Shown piece after piece: positions 1 through 10,418 of a stretch of 64,000 nucleotides of DNA; the stretch's first letter is position 1, and the number at the start of each line of letters is the position of its first letter. The notes under the pieces are model-generated. The model had not been told where the DNA came from. It saw nothing but the letters and a program-made list of their open reading frames with translations, and did no database searches. The DNA is from Mytilus edulis (Eukaryota; Mollusca; Bivalvia; Mytilida; Mytilidae): contig NC_092351.1 in NCBI RefSeq assembly GCF_963676685.1, positions 39,236,733 through 39,300,732 on the forward strand. Reading direction: 5' to 3'. Both the position numbers and the translations under genes were made by a program.

Positions 1-470
1 TTTCGCATTATAACTTTAGTATAAGTGAATAGAAATCTATGAAATTTAAACACAAGGGTTATGGCCATAAAAGGAAGGTTGTGATTGATTTTGGAAGTTT
101 TGGTCCCAACAGTTTGGGAATTAGGGGCCAAAAAGGGCCCAAATAAGGATTTTCTTGGTTTTCGCACTTACTTTCGTTTAAAGTAAATAGAAGTCTATGA
201 AATTTTGACACAAGGTTTATGACCACTAAAGGAAGGTTGGGAGTGTTGGTCCCAACAGTTTAGGAATTAGGAGCCAAAAAAGGGCCATAATAAGCATTAT
301 TCTTGGTTTTCGCACAATAACTTTAGTATAAGTAAATAGAAATCAATGAAATTTAAACACAAGGTTTATGAACACAAAAGGAAGTTTGGGAGTTGAGGTC
401 CCAACAGTTTAGGAATTAGGGGCACAAATAAGCATTTTTAACCGGATTTTTGAGACAAAAATGTCGGTTA
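1..470 (+). repeat. Tandem ~155-bp mussel-type repeat (three degenerate units)
   Basis: Units share TTTCGCA..ATAACTTTAG, AATAGAAATCTATGAAATTT, AAAGGAAGGTTGGGA and GGTCCCAACAGTTTAGGAAT. The same repeat recurs at 6150-6660, 11930-12230 and 50760-51110, so it is dispersed as well as tandem. Confidence 0.8.
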
Positions 471-510
471 TTGATTTGGGGATGTACGGCGGGCAGTCGG
501 GCGGGCGGCA

Positions 511-985
511 ATCGAATGTTGTCTGTGCATTAACTCATGAACCGTTCAACCAAAGCTTTTAAAATTTTAATATGTTGTTACTGACAACTAAATGAAGGTC
601 AAGTTCAATAATGGCGATTTTGACTTTTACCGTTCAGGAGTTAAGGTTCTTGAAAGATTGAAAAATGTTTTTTCCAGTCGTGTCCGTGCATTGACGCATG
701 AACTGTTCTACCAAAGTTTCCCAAATTTTAATATGTTGGTACTGATGACAAAATGGAGGTCAAGTTCAATAATGACGATTTTTACTTTTACCGTTCAGGA
801 GTTAAGGTTCTTGAAAGATTGAAAAATGGTTTTTCCAGTCGTGTCCGTGCATTGACGCATGAACTGTTCTACCAAAGTTTCCCAAATTTTAATATGTTGG
901 TACTGATGACAAAATGGAGGTCAAGTTCAATAATGACGATTTTTACTTTTACCGTTCAGGAGTTATGGTTCTTGAAAGAATGAAA
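511..985 (+). repeat. 161-bp tandem repeat, about three units, upstream of HMGB copy 1
   Basis: Units starting near 592, 753 and 914 repeat at a 161-bp period (GGAGGTCAAGTTCAATAATG, TTTTACCGTTCAGGAGTTA, TTTTTCCAGTCGTGTCCGTG). Open frames in it are by-products of the period and do not suggest a protein. Unit 2 has one fewer repeat. Confidence 0.85.
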
Positions 986-993
986 AAAGTTTG

Positions 994-1022
994 TATATAT
1001 AAACAAATCATTTTATTTTCAG
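994..1022 (+). promoter_or_regulatory. TATA-like box or 3' splice site just upstream of HMGB copy 1
   Basis: TATATATAAA at 994-1003 lies about 48 bp before the ATG. A T-rich tract ending in TTTTATTTTCAG (AG at 1021-1022) lies 28 bp before it. The first would fit a core promoter with start near 1025. The second would fit an untranslated first exon spliced in from upstream, as in vertebrate HMGB genes. The sequence alone does not decide. Both are conserved in copy 2 (7038-7064). Confidence 0.4.
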
Positions 1023-1050
1023 AAATATTTCAAATCAATATTAAATCAAG

Positions 1051-1197
1051 ATGGGAAGGAAAGATGGAAAGCCACGTGGACGTATGTCATCATATGTCTT
1101 CTTTGTGCAGTGTTTTAGAGAGGAACACAAGAAAAAAAATCCAACAGAAAAAGTTGTGTTTGCTGAATTCTCGAAAAAGTGTGCTGAAAAATGGAGG
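1051..1197 (+). CDS. HMGB copy 1, coding exon 1 (first half of box A)
   Basis: Encodes 49 residues from [10 protein letters not shown] to KKCAEKWR. The donor GTACGG follows in phase 0. The reading frame beyond the donor leaves the HMG-box pattern at once. Confidence 0.93.
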
Positions 1198-4100
1198 GTA
1201 CGGTTTTTGATTGCATTATTTTATGGGAAATTTACTATAAGGTTTGCCTGTCCCTTGATTTATCTTCCCTTGGACCAAGGACAAATTTCTACTTAAGGAG
1301 TGTTTCCTTCTCTGGGTTTTCTTTAAAAACCTTGTCCAGGAGGTCCATAATTTTTTTTTTTATATATTTAGCATGCATGGTGCTGACATAAATCATAATG
1401 GTGCTTCCCATAATTCATTATTGACTTTGAAGCATATTTTTATCTTGCCTCGAGGTCAATAGGCCTTACATTTTTACATTTTCGTGTGGAACATTCCATT
1501 CTTTGACGGGCTTTTGATATTTGGCGCATGGATGCACCACCTCAAGACAATGTGTTGATTTCCATGGAAGAATACTATGTACTTGTTATCTTTATATGTC
1601 CATCTTAAAACCTCACATATTCTTATTTGACATGGCAAGACTTTTTTAATGCATCTAATTATTTATCTAAGTCGTGCCCTACTCATTCTATAATAAATTG
1701 TAAGATATATTGAAAAAATATGGTTTAGATCCTCGCCCTTAATCATATAATTCTACCTAGTTGTCTGTTGCGCTGCGAAAGATATAGTAATGGTCTTATG
1801 TCTGTCCCAAGCACATCATTACTCAGAGACCGTTTGACAGAAAGCTCTCATTCATGGTAGGATTGTTGGCCACCATGTCCAGTTGACCATAATATACCAA
1901 CATTTTGTGGGAGATATGGGTAGTAGGTCTCATTGGGGTCTAAGCCTGACGCGGTATTGGCTGATTTTTTTGTAAGTGTGACTCGTGAAAGTCAAATTAT
2001 TGTGCATGGAAATGGAAATGAAGTCGGGCAGGAAACATGGAATTACAAGCAATATTATTTCAATAATCAAAACATTCTGATTTCAAACTGTGAACTTGCT
2101 TAGACTTGCAATTTGTTAGAAGTAATGATTTCATTTGTTACAATAGATGAATAATATTTTGTTCGTAAGACTCCTGGTTTTGTTTTGTAGGAAATCAGTG
2201 CAAAGGAAAAGAGGAAATATGAAGATATGGCAGAGAAAGACAAAGCTAGATATGAGGGAGAAATGCAAAATTACGAGCCAGGACCAGGAGAGAAGGTTGG
2301 AAGAAAGAAGAGAGATAAAGATCCCAATGCACCAAAGAGATCCCTGTAAGATAAATGCATATGTAGTGTGGCAATATTGGCTAATTTCTGAAGCATCTTC
2401 CGTCTAAATATTTGAATTACTTGTCCGGGTTAAGAATTGACAACAGGATAAAAGTGGGAGCCAGGGACTTAAAGGATTATTAGATTGTTAATTTGTAATC
2501 ATTAAAGTACATAAATGATTGTTAAAGTAAGACATTTTCACAATTCAATGTGGGTATTGCAATATATTAATTTCATGTCATGCTTTGTTGTTCATTGTTG
2601 TTTATTTTGGTACATATCAATATCAACATATAATTTCTCTTTAACCTCCTTTCCCTTAATACTGCATTATACTGGCACAAATCAAGTCTTGTGGATTATA
2701 AGTTTTTCTAGAGCAGCTTGAATTGTCAGTAATGTCTGATTTTGTAGACACTTGTGTGACTAGGTGTCTAGGGCAAAAACGTTCTTTATATTTTAGCTTA
2801 TTGCATTGAACATGGGTAAATCTATTGATTTTGTGGCTGAGCTGACATAAGGCCAAAAAAAATTACATATCTCTGTTTCCTGCTGCCAAGGCAAATAAAT
2901 CAGGGTCGGAAGGTCGGGTTTTTTTTTTTTTATTATTTTTTTATTTTTGCACTCCCTGTCAGATTTGCAGTCGGTTAAATGTCATGTTTGGTTAGGGTCC
3001 TGTACCCTAAAATGATCTAATCTCTTAAAAGAAGCTTAAATTGAATAATCCTCCCAGTGCCGACATTTTTTAAACCTTAATTGTAGCACATTTGTGCTGG
3101 GAGCAGCCATTTTGATTGTTTGGGTATAGTAAAATACGGATCGGGATCAGACAGGAAACGAATTTTTCCGGACCAGAAACAAATTTTTTCCGGATTTGAA
3201 TAAAAAGATCTAGGGTCGGGGTAGGTCGGGAAACAGGAAACAGACATATATTTTTTTTTGGCCTAAGATGAAAAGAATCCCAAGGTAAATTATTTTTCTT
3301 TAGCTTGATGTAAGATCAATCCAATGGCAGTAAATACATAAAAATAACTATTTATTTTCTTACAGTTCTGCATTCTTTTTCTTCTGTAATGAAGAAAGAC
3401 CAAAAGTAAGGAAAGATCATGGTGATTGGTCGGTAGCGCTAGTAGCCAAGGAGATGGGAAAACGATGGGAGAAACAAACAGATAGATCAAAATATGAAAA
3501 ACAGGCAGCTGCAGATAAAATCAGATATGAGCAGGTAGGTTCAGCACCATACAACTTTAAACTATTTTTTAAAAGCCAGCTTGGTTACTTTCTGCTCTGC
3601 AATTTCTTTCAATACATTAATGAATTTTATGGCAGTGCATGCATTTCAATCTTCAATAAGGAGGGCTATTCTGGAAAAAGTTATTAGTGAGGAAGGAATG
3701 GGTAGGAAATTTGGAGGGTATAATTTTTTCTTGTACTCGCTATCCATACAACTTGTAAGAAATGTACTGTAAATTCTGAATGTTTTTATTGTCGTGAAAA
3801 ATTTACAGAATAAGGTATTGCAAAAACAAATAACTCCTATTTTAAATTCTGAAAGCATCATTTCATTATGTAGAGCAGGATTTGCTTACCCTTGCAGAGC
3901 ACCTGAAATCACCCCCTGTTTTTGGTGGGATTCTTGTTGCTCAGTCTTTAGTTTTCTATGTTATGTTTTGTCTACTCTTATTTGTCTCTTTTTCTTTTTT
4001 AACCAAGGCGTTGTCAGTTTATTTTTCGACTTGTGAATTTGAATGTACCTTTGGTATCTTTCGCCTCTCTTTTATATACAGCATTTACTGGAATTGCAAT

Positions 4101-4558
4101 AATTAATATCATTTTTGACCTTTTTTCAAAAATTCCAATAATGAATACATGCAGGAATTTACAGTTAAGATTTGAAATTTATGCCAACTCCTACTAGATG
4201 AATTTTCCATTTTTTGTATCTCTCTAAAAAAAAATGAACTTGTTACAACAGCAACATAGAAACAACCATTTAACATAATGACATTTTAATGATAAGGTAA
4301 TTTCCATGTCTTGTGAAGGACTACATTCAGTGGTAAAATTTCTTCTGAATTCTTGTTACTCCTCATTTTTCCATGTGGATACTTAAATTGATCTGATTCT
4401 TCTACCCACAGGCAATGGCAAAATACAGGGGAGGTGGTGGTGGATCTCCAGCAAAGAAACCTGCAGGACCCCCAGCAAAGAAAGCTAAGCCAGAGAGTGA
4501 AGAAGAGGATGATGATGATGAAGAAGATGAGGAAGACGACGAAGAAGATGATGAATAA
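1051..4558 (+). CDS. HMGB1/2-type high mobility group box protein, copy 1 (4 coding exons)
   Basis: Nuclear non-histone chromatin protein that bends DNA through two HMG boxes. Coding exons are 1051-1197, 2191-2345, 3366-3534 and 4412-4558, all with GT-AG introns in consistent phase (0, 2, 0), giving 205 aa, close to the usual HMGB1/2 length of about 210. HMG box A spans about residues 8-76 ([22 protein letters not shown], with Cys21 and Cys44 matching the redox cysteine pair of the family); box B about 93-162 ([29 protein letters not shown]). A linker ([20 protein letters not shown]) leads to a 21-residue Asp/Glu tail (185-205, broken only by Ser186). The start is the only ATG in frame with box A and lies 28 bp after a plausible 3' splice site. 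The intron within box A sits directly after the KWR residues. A second, almost identical gene follows in tandem. Assignment to the HMGB family is secure; which paralogue is not. Confidence 0.95.
2191..2345 (+). CDS. HMGB copy 1, coding exon 2 (second half of box A, linker)
   Basis: The acceptor TTTTGTTTTGTAG is followed by [20 protein letters not shown] and the linker [20 protein letters not shown]. The donor GTAAGA is in phase 2. Confidence 0.94.
2851..3263. mobile_element. PIF/Harbinger-like MITE in intron 2 of HMGB copy 1
   Basis: A 413-bp insertion with terminal inverted repeats beginning GGCCAAAAAAAA and containing CTGTTTCCTG near each end, flanked by TAA on both sides (2848-2850 and 3264-3266). 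Copy 2 has the uninterrupted site GACATAAGATG near 9090. A 3-bp TAA duplication and GGCC ends are typical of PIF/Harbinger derivatives. It has no coding capacity. Confidence 0.8.
3366..3534 (+). CDS. HMGB copy 1, coding exon 3 (box B)
   Basis: The acceptor TTTTCTTACAG is followed by the box B core [20 protein letters not shown] and [20 protein letters not shown]. The donor GTAGGT is in phase 0. Confidence 0.94.
3875..4075 (+). repeat. Dispersed mussel repeat ending in GGTATCTTTCGCCTCTCTTTT
   Basis: Contains GGATTTGCTTACCCTTGCAG, GTTTTTGGTGGGATTCTTGT, GGCGTTGTCAGTTT and GGTATCTTTCGCC. It is the reverse complement of the family at 15345-15480 (GGGACGAAAGATACC end). Copy 2 of the HMGB unit keeps only the last ~40 bp, near 9471-9510. 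Confidence 0.7.
4412..4558 (+). CDS. HMGB copy 1, coding exon 4 (end of box B, acidic tail, stop)
   Basis: The acceptor CTACCCACAG is followed by [16 protein letters not shown], the basic linker, and a run of GAA/GAT/GAC codons ending in TAA. The acidic tail has no residue other than D/E except Ser186. Confidence 0.95.
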   Translation, partial: AMAKYRGGGGGSPAKKPAGPPAKKAKPESEEEDDDDEEDEEDDEEDDE

Positions 4559-4992
4559 GCACAAAAGATTCTGTATCATGAACAATTGGGGGGTATCCTG
4601 GATCAAGAAATGTACAATTTCTGTTATGTATAGTTGATCATTTGTATATATTGTTCATCTTAGATGATTGTATATTTATCATTGTACATAAAATCATTAT
4701 TTTATTCATCCCATCTGAGGGGAAACAATCCTGTCATCTTACTTTAGAACAAAATTTAAGTAGTTTTTATGATATTATAATTATTTATACATTTTCATGA
4801 TGAATTTAAAATTTAACTGTGTAAAACATTTTAAGTTTCATCAGCTTCACAGACTTGCAGGCTAACAGCTACAATATTTTCTTTTTGCTATGGAGCAATG
4901 TAAAGGGAATGACTGAAAGTGCTGTATTTTTCATCACCATTTTTGTTTTAATCATGAAATGTCAATGAATGTCATGTTTAAATAGATTTTAT

Positions 4993-4998
4993 AATAAA
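4993..4998 (+). terminator. Poly(A) signal candidate, HMGB copy 1
   Basis: AATAAA lies 435 bp after the stop codon inside a 3' flank almost identical to that of copy 2, where the same hexamer occurs at 10413-10418. Confidence 0.55.
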
Positions 4999-5284
4999 AC
5001 ATATTTTAACTTGCTTAATTCTTTTTTTTAACCAAACCTGGCACCAAGGCAATTTTACTGAAAACGCTTATTAACTTTTATTAGGAGTGATTGCCTATAA
5101 ACGACTGTTTTAACAAACTATTGCCTATTGTCTTCAAAACTATAATAGGTAGAAGTTCTTAGTGGGTTTGATAAGGCCTTTATCAAACAAGAGACTTGCA
5201 AATTTGAATGAAGTGTGAATAATTTGTACCATTATGGAGAAATGTGGACTTGTCACAGGAACTATGTTATTGAAATCCAGCTCA

Positions 5285-5600
5285 GCAGATGTGGTATGAT
5301 TGCCAATAAGACAAAACTCCACAAGAGACCAACTGGCAGAAATTAACAGCAATAGGTCACTATTTAGCCTTCAACAATAAGAAAAGTCTATACTTCATAG
5401 TTGGCTTTAAAAGGCCCAGAAATCAAATGTAAAACAAACTAACGGCCTTATAAATGTACACAAAAAAATGATGAAACAAGAAATATGTAACACAGCAACA
5501 AATGACAACTACTGAATTACAGGCTCTTGACATGGGATAGGCACATACAAACAGAATGTGACTGGTGTAACAGTACATCATAATAGTCTAGCCAACTTAG
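5285..5600 (+). repeat. Dispersed mussel repeat downstream of HMGB copy 1
   Basis: Recognisable parts are GTGGTATGATTGCCAATAAG, TAGCCTTCAACAATAAG and GGCTTTAAAAGGCCCAGAAA, then GCTCTTGACATGGGATAGGC. The equivalent in unit 2 is 10707-11050, which retains 30 bp that this copy has lost between two GTGACTGG direct repeats. Confidence 0.65.
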
Positions 5601-5797
5601 CATAAATTTCACCCTAACCTTGAAGAAAATGATAAGGGAGATAACTCTGCAAAAAAGACAGAAATATCAGTGAAAATTGATACAAAATTATAATTTAAAC
5701 CTTGAAGGGCCTTCCATTTAACAGAATGTATTGATTCTTGATATTTTAGCCATCTTTAGAGAATAAAAAACAACTATAAAGGTGTTATCATATTTTT

Positions 5798-6150
5798 AGC
5801 TCGCCTGGCTAAGTGAGCTTTTCCCATCACTTGTGTCCGTCGTCGTTAACTTTTACAAAAATCTTCTCCTGAAACTACTGGGCCAAATTAAACCAAACTT
5901 GGCCAAAATCATCATTGGGGTGTCTAGTTTAAAAAATGTGTCCAGTGACCCGGCCAACAATCCAAGATGGCCACCAGGACTAAAAATAGAACAGACACAT
6001 AGTGGTAAAATATACATTTTGGCTTCTCTGAAACCAAAGCAAATCTTACAAGGGGTTAAATTGTTTATCAGGTCAAGATCTATCAGCCCTGAAATTTTCA
6101 GATAGATTGGAGAACCCATTGTAACGTTGCTGCCCCTTAAATGCTTATAT
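5798..6150 (+). repeat. Dispersed repeat starting AGCTCGCCTGGC (5' part)
   Basis: Shares CTTTTACAAAAATCTTCTCC, GAAACTACTGGGCCAAATTA and CAAGATGGCCACC with 11368-11874 and 13400-14104. It is common in bivalve genomes as I know them. Here it ends at the junction of the two duplication units. Confidence 0.75.
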
Positions 6151-6699
6151 GACCACAAAAAACCACAAAATTGAAAAAATTTTGGTCATATATTGGTATC
6201 ACATTGGCGTCGGCGTCCCAAGACTTTTGGTTTTCGCATTATAACTTTAGTATAAGTGAATAGAAATCTATGAAATTTAAACACAAGGTTTATGACCATA
6301 AAAGGAAGGTTGTGATTGATTTTGGAAGTTATGGTCCCAACAGTTTGGGAATTAGGGGCCAAAAAGGGCCCAAATAAGGATTTTCTTGGTTTTCGCACTT
6401 ACTTTAGTTTAAGTAAATAGAAATCTATGAAATTTTGACACAAGGTTTATGACCACTAAAGGAAGGTTGGGAGTGTTGGTCCCAACAGTTTAGGAATTAG
6501 GAACCAAAAAAGGGCCATAATAAGCATTATTCTTGGTTTTCGCACAATAACTTTAGTATAAGTAAAATAGAAATCAATGAAATTTAAACACAAAAGGAAG
6601 TTTGGGAGTTGAGGTCCCAACAGTTTAGGAATTGGGGGCACAAATAAGCATTTTTAACCGGATTTTTGTGACAAAAATGTCGGTTATTGATTTGGGGAT

Positions 6700-7025
6700 G
6701 GGCGGCGGATTCAATCAAATGATGTCTGTACATAAACTCATGAACCGTTCAACCAAAGCTTTTAAAATTTTAATATGTTGTTACTGACAACTAAATGAAG
6801 GTCAAGTTCAATAATGGCGATTTTGACTTTTACCGTTCAGGAGTTATGGTTCTTGAAAGATTGAAAAATAGTTTTTCCAGTCGTGTCCGTGCATTTATGC
6901 ATGAACTGTTCTACCAAAGCTTCCCAAATTTTAATATGTTGTTACTGATGACAAAATGGAGGTCAAGTTTAATAATGACGATTTTGACTTTTACCGTTCA
7001 GGAGTTATGGTTCTTGAAAGATTGA
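6700..7025 (+). repeat. 161-bp tandem repeat, about two units, upstream of HMGB copy 2
   Basis: Units near 6795 and 6956, same sequence family as 592-985. One unit shorter than the equivalent array in unit 1. Confidence 0.85.
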
Positions 7026-7092
7026 AAAAAGATTGCATATATAAACAAATTATTTTATTTTCAGAAATATTTCAAATCAATATTAAATCAAG

Positions 7093-7239
7093 ATGGGAAG
7101 GAAAGATGGAAAGCCACGTGGACGTATGTCATCATATGTCTTCTTTGTGCAGTGTTTTAGAGAGGAACACAAGAAAAAAAATCCAACAGAAAAAGTTGTG
7201 TTTGCTGAATTCTCGAAAAAGTGTGCTGAAAAATGGAGG
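7093..7239 (+). CDS. HMGB copy 2, coding exon 1
   Basis: Encodes the same 49 residues as copy 1 exon 1. Donor GTACGG, phase 0. Confidence 0.93.
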
Positions 7240-9979
7240 GTACGGTTTTTGATTGCATTATTTTATGGGAAATTTACTATAAGGTTTGCCTGTGCCTTGA
7301 TTATATCTTCTCTTGGACCAAGGACAACTTTCTACTTAAGGAGTGTTTCCTTCTCTGGGTTTTCTTTAAAAACCTTGTCCAGGCGGTCCATATTTTTTTT
7401 TTATATTTAGCATGCATGGTGCTGACATAAATCATAATGGTGCTTCCCATAATTCATTATTGACTTTGAAGCATATTTTTATCTTGCCTCGAGGTCAATA
7501 GGCCTTACTTTTTTACATTTTTGTGTGGAACATTCCATTCTTTGACAGGCTTTTGATATATGGTGCATGGATGCACCACCTCAAGAAAAAGTGTTGATTT
7601 CCATAGAAGAATACCGGTACTATGTACTTGTTATCTTTATATGTCCATCTTAAAACCTCACATATTCTTATTTGACATGGCAAGACTTTTTTAATGCATC
7701 TAATTATTTCTCTAAGTCGTGTCCTACTCATTCTATAATAAATTGTAAGATATATTGAAAAAATATGGTTTAGATCCTCGCCCTTAATCATATAATTCTA
7801 CCTAGTTGTCTGTTGCGCTGCGAAAGATATAGTAATGGTCTTATGTCTGTCCTAAGCACATCATTACTCAGAGACCGTTTGACAGAAAGCTCTCATTCAT
7901 GGTAGGATTGTTGGCCACCATGTCCAGTTGACCATAATATACCAACATTTTGTGGGAGATATGGGTAGTAGGTCTCATTGGGGTCTAAGCCTGACGCGGT
8001 ATTGGCTGATTTTTTTGTAAGTGTGACTCGTGAAAGTCAAATTATTGTGCATGGAAATGGAAATGAAGTCGGACAGGAAACATGGAATTACAAGCAATAT
8101 TATTTCAATGATAAGCGGGATACAGGATCAGATTTTAGGCATTTATTTAAGCAAAAGAGATCAGCCAAAGTTTTAAAAATGTACTACCAAGTAATCATGT
8201 ACAATTTACAACTGGGTAAACAATACCTTTAGAGATTTAAAAGTCAGAGTTCACTACCTTTAGAGATTTAACAGTCAGAGTCCACTACTAGTGGTTCAAT
8301 AAATCAGAATCAAAACATTCTGATTTCAAACTGTGAACTTGCTTAGACTTGCAATTTGATAGAAGTAATGATTTTATTTGTTACAATAGATGAATATTAT
8401 TTTGTATGTAAGAATTCTGGTTTTGTTTTGTAGGAAATCAGTGCAAAGGAAAAGAGGAAATATGAAGATATGGCAGAGAAAGACAAAGCTAGATATGAGG
8501 GAAAAATGCAAAATTACGAGCCAGGACCAGGGGAGAAGGTTGGCAGAAAGAAGAGAGATAAAGATCCCAATGCACCAAAGAGATCCCTGTAAGATAAATG
8601 CATATGTAGTGTGGCAATATTGGCTAATTTCTGAATCATCTTCTGTCTAAATATTTGAATTACTTGTCCGGGTTAAAAATTGACAACAGGATAAAAGTGG
8701 GAGCCAGGGACTAAAAGGATTTTTAGATTCTTAATTTGTAATCATTTAAAGTACATAAATGATTGTTAAAGTAAGACATTTTCACAATTCAATGTGGGTA
8801 TTGTAATATATTAATTTCATGTCATGCTTTGTTGTTCATTGTTGTTTATTTTGGTACATATAAATATCAACATATAATTTCTCTTTAACCTCCTTTCCCT
8901 TAATACTGCATTATACTTGCACAAATGAATTCTTGTGGATTATAAGTTTTTCTAGAGCAGCTTGAATTGTCAGTAATGTCTGATTTTGTAGACACTTGTG
9001 TGACTAGGTGTCTAGGTCAAAAATGTTCTTCATATTTTGGCTTATTGCATTGAACATGGGTAAATCTATTGATTTTGTGGCTGAGCTGACATAAGATGAA
9101 TCAATCCCAAGAAAAATAATTTTTCTTTAGCTTGATGTAAGATCAATCCAATGGCAGTAAATACATAAAATAACTATTTATTTTCTTACAGTTCTGCATT
9201 CTTTTTCTTCTGTAACGAAGAAAGACCAAAAGTAAGGAAAGATCATGGTGATTGGTCGGTAGCGCTAGTAGCCAAGGAGATGGGAAAACGATGGGAGAAA
9301 CAAACAGATAGATCAAAATATGAAAAACAGGCAGCTGCAGATAAAATCAGATACGAGCAGGTAGGTTCAGCGCCACACAACTTTAGACTATTTTTTAAAA
9401 GCCACCTTGGTTACTTTCTGCTCTGCAATTTCTTTCAATACATTAATGAATTTTATGGCAGTGCAGTGAATTTGAATGTACCTATGGTATCTTTCGCCTC
9501 TCTTTTATATACAGCATTTACTGGAAATGCAATAATTAATATCATTTTTGACCTTTTTTCAAAAATTCCAATAATGATCAATAATGAATACATGCAGGAA
9601 TTTACAGTTAAGATTTGAAATTTATGCTAACTCCTACTAGATGAATTTTCCATTTTTTGTATCTCTCCTAAAAAATGAACTCGTTACAACAGCAACATAG
9701 GAACAACTATTTAACATAATGACATTTTAATGATAAGGTCATTTCCATGTCTTGTGAAGGACTACATTTAGTGGTAAATTTCTTCTGAATTCCATGTGGA
9801 TACTTTAATTGATCTGATTTTTCTCCCCACAGGCAATGGCAAAATACAGGGGAGGTGGTGGTGGATCTCCAGCAAAGAAACCTGCAGGACCCCCAGCAAA
9901 GAAAGCCAAGCCAGAGAGTGAAGAAGAGGATGATGATGATGAAGAAGAGGAGGAAGACGACGAAGAAGATGATGAATAA
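7093..9979 (+). CDS. HMGB1/2-type high mobility group box protein, copy 2 (tandem duplicate, 4 coding exons)
   Basis: Second complete gene of the tandem pair, with exons 7093-7239, 8434-8588, 9192-9360 and 9833-9979. Exon lengths (147, 155, 169, 147) and phases equal those of copy 1, and the product is again 205 aa with box A, box B and acidic tail. By my reading the protein differs from copy 1 at two residues: E73K near the end of box A (GAA to AAA) and D196E in the acidic tail (GAT to GAG). Other coding differences are synonymous (for example AAT/AAC, TAT/TAC in exon 3). All splice sites and the stop are intact, so it looks functional, not a pseudogene. It is not a retrocopy because the introns are kept. 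Whether it has its own promoter is unclear: its upstream DNA is the repeat-filled end of the first unit. Confidence 0.95.
8434..8588 (+). CDS. HMGB copy 2, coding exon 2
   Basis: Acceptor TTTTGTTTTGTAG. Carries the E73K change (YEGKMQNYE in place of YEGEMQNYE). Donor GTAAGA, phase 2. Confidence 0.94.
9192..9360 (+). CDS. HMGB copy 2, coding exon 3 (box B)
   Basis: Acceptor TTTTCTTACAG, donor GTAGGT. Protein identical to copy 1 exon 3, with only silent substitutions seen. Confidence 0.94.
9833..9979 (+). CDS. HMGB copy 2, coding exon 4 (acidic tail, stop)
   Basis: Acceptor TCTCCCCACAG. Same linker and 21-residue acidic tail with one D-to-E change (residue 196). Stop TAA. Confidence 0.95.
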   Translation, partial: AMAKYRGGGGGSPAKKPAGPPAKKAKPESEEEDDDDEEEEEDDEEDDE

Positions 9980-10412
9980 ACACAAAGATTCTGTATCATG
10001 AACAATTGGGGGGTATCCTGGATCAAGAAATGTACAATTTCTGTTATGTATAGTTGATCATTTGTATATATTGTTCATCTTAGATGATTGTATATTTATC
10101 ATTGTACATAAAATCATTATTTTATTCATCCCATCTGAGGGGAAACAATCCTGTCATCTTACTTTAGAACAAAATTTAAGTAGTTTTTATGATATTATAA
10201 TTATTTATACATTTTCATGATGAATTTAAAATTTAACTGTGTAAAACATTTTAAGTTTCATCGACTTCACAGACTTGCAGGCTAACAGCTACAATATTTT
10301 CTTTTTGCTATGGAGCAATGTAAAGGGAATGACTGAAAGTGCTGTATTTTTCATCACCATTTTTGTTTTAATCATGAAATGTCAATGAATGTCATGTTTA
10401 AATAGATTTTAT

Positions 10413-10418
10413 AATAAA
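10413..10418 (+). terminator. Poly(A) signal candidate, HMGB copy 2
   Basis: AATAAA 434 bp after the stop codon, at the same relative place as in copy 1. Confidence 0.55.

Larger units (their letters stand above)
1..6150. repeat. Tandem segmental duplication, unit 1 (left edge outside window)
   Basis: This block aligns along its length with 6232-11710: repeat leader, HMGB gene, 3' flank and the start of a dispersed repeat. The first bases of the window already match 6232, so the left boundary is not visible. Main differences from unit 2 are one extra 161-bp repeat, a 413-bp MITE at 2851-3263, about 390 bp at 3642-4032 absent from unit 2, and absence of about 197 bp present at 8110-8306. Confidence 0.9.

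Noticed and set aside
592-1210. Three related small open frames starting MKVKFNNGD/MEVKFNNDD
   Set aside because: They are produced by a 161-bp tandem repeat, recur with the repeat in both units, and run through the start of the real HMGB exon in another frame.
2147-2407. Open frame [11 protein letters not shown]... overlapping HMGB exon 2 (also 8390-8650)
   Set aside because: Wrong frame of exon 2; the in-frame reading gives HMG box A.
8270-8310. tRNA-like B box (GTGGTTCAATAAATC)
   Set aside because: No A box or cloverleaf around it.
9768-10026. Minus-strand open frames with a long Ser run or hydrophobic Leu/Ile/Phe run
   Set aside because: They are antisense readings of the GAA/GAT-rich acidic tail of HMGB copy 2 (the same occurs at 4286-4606).
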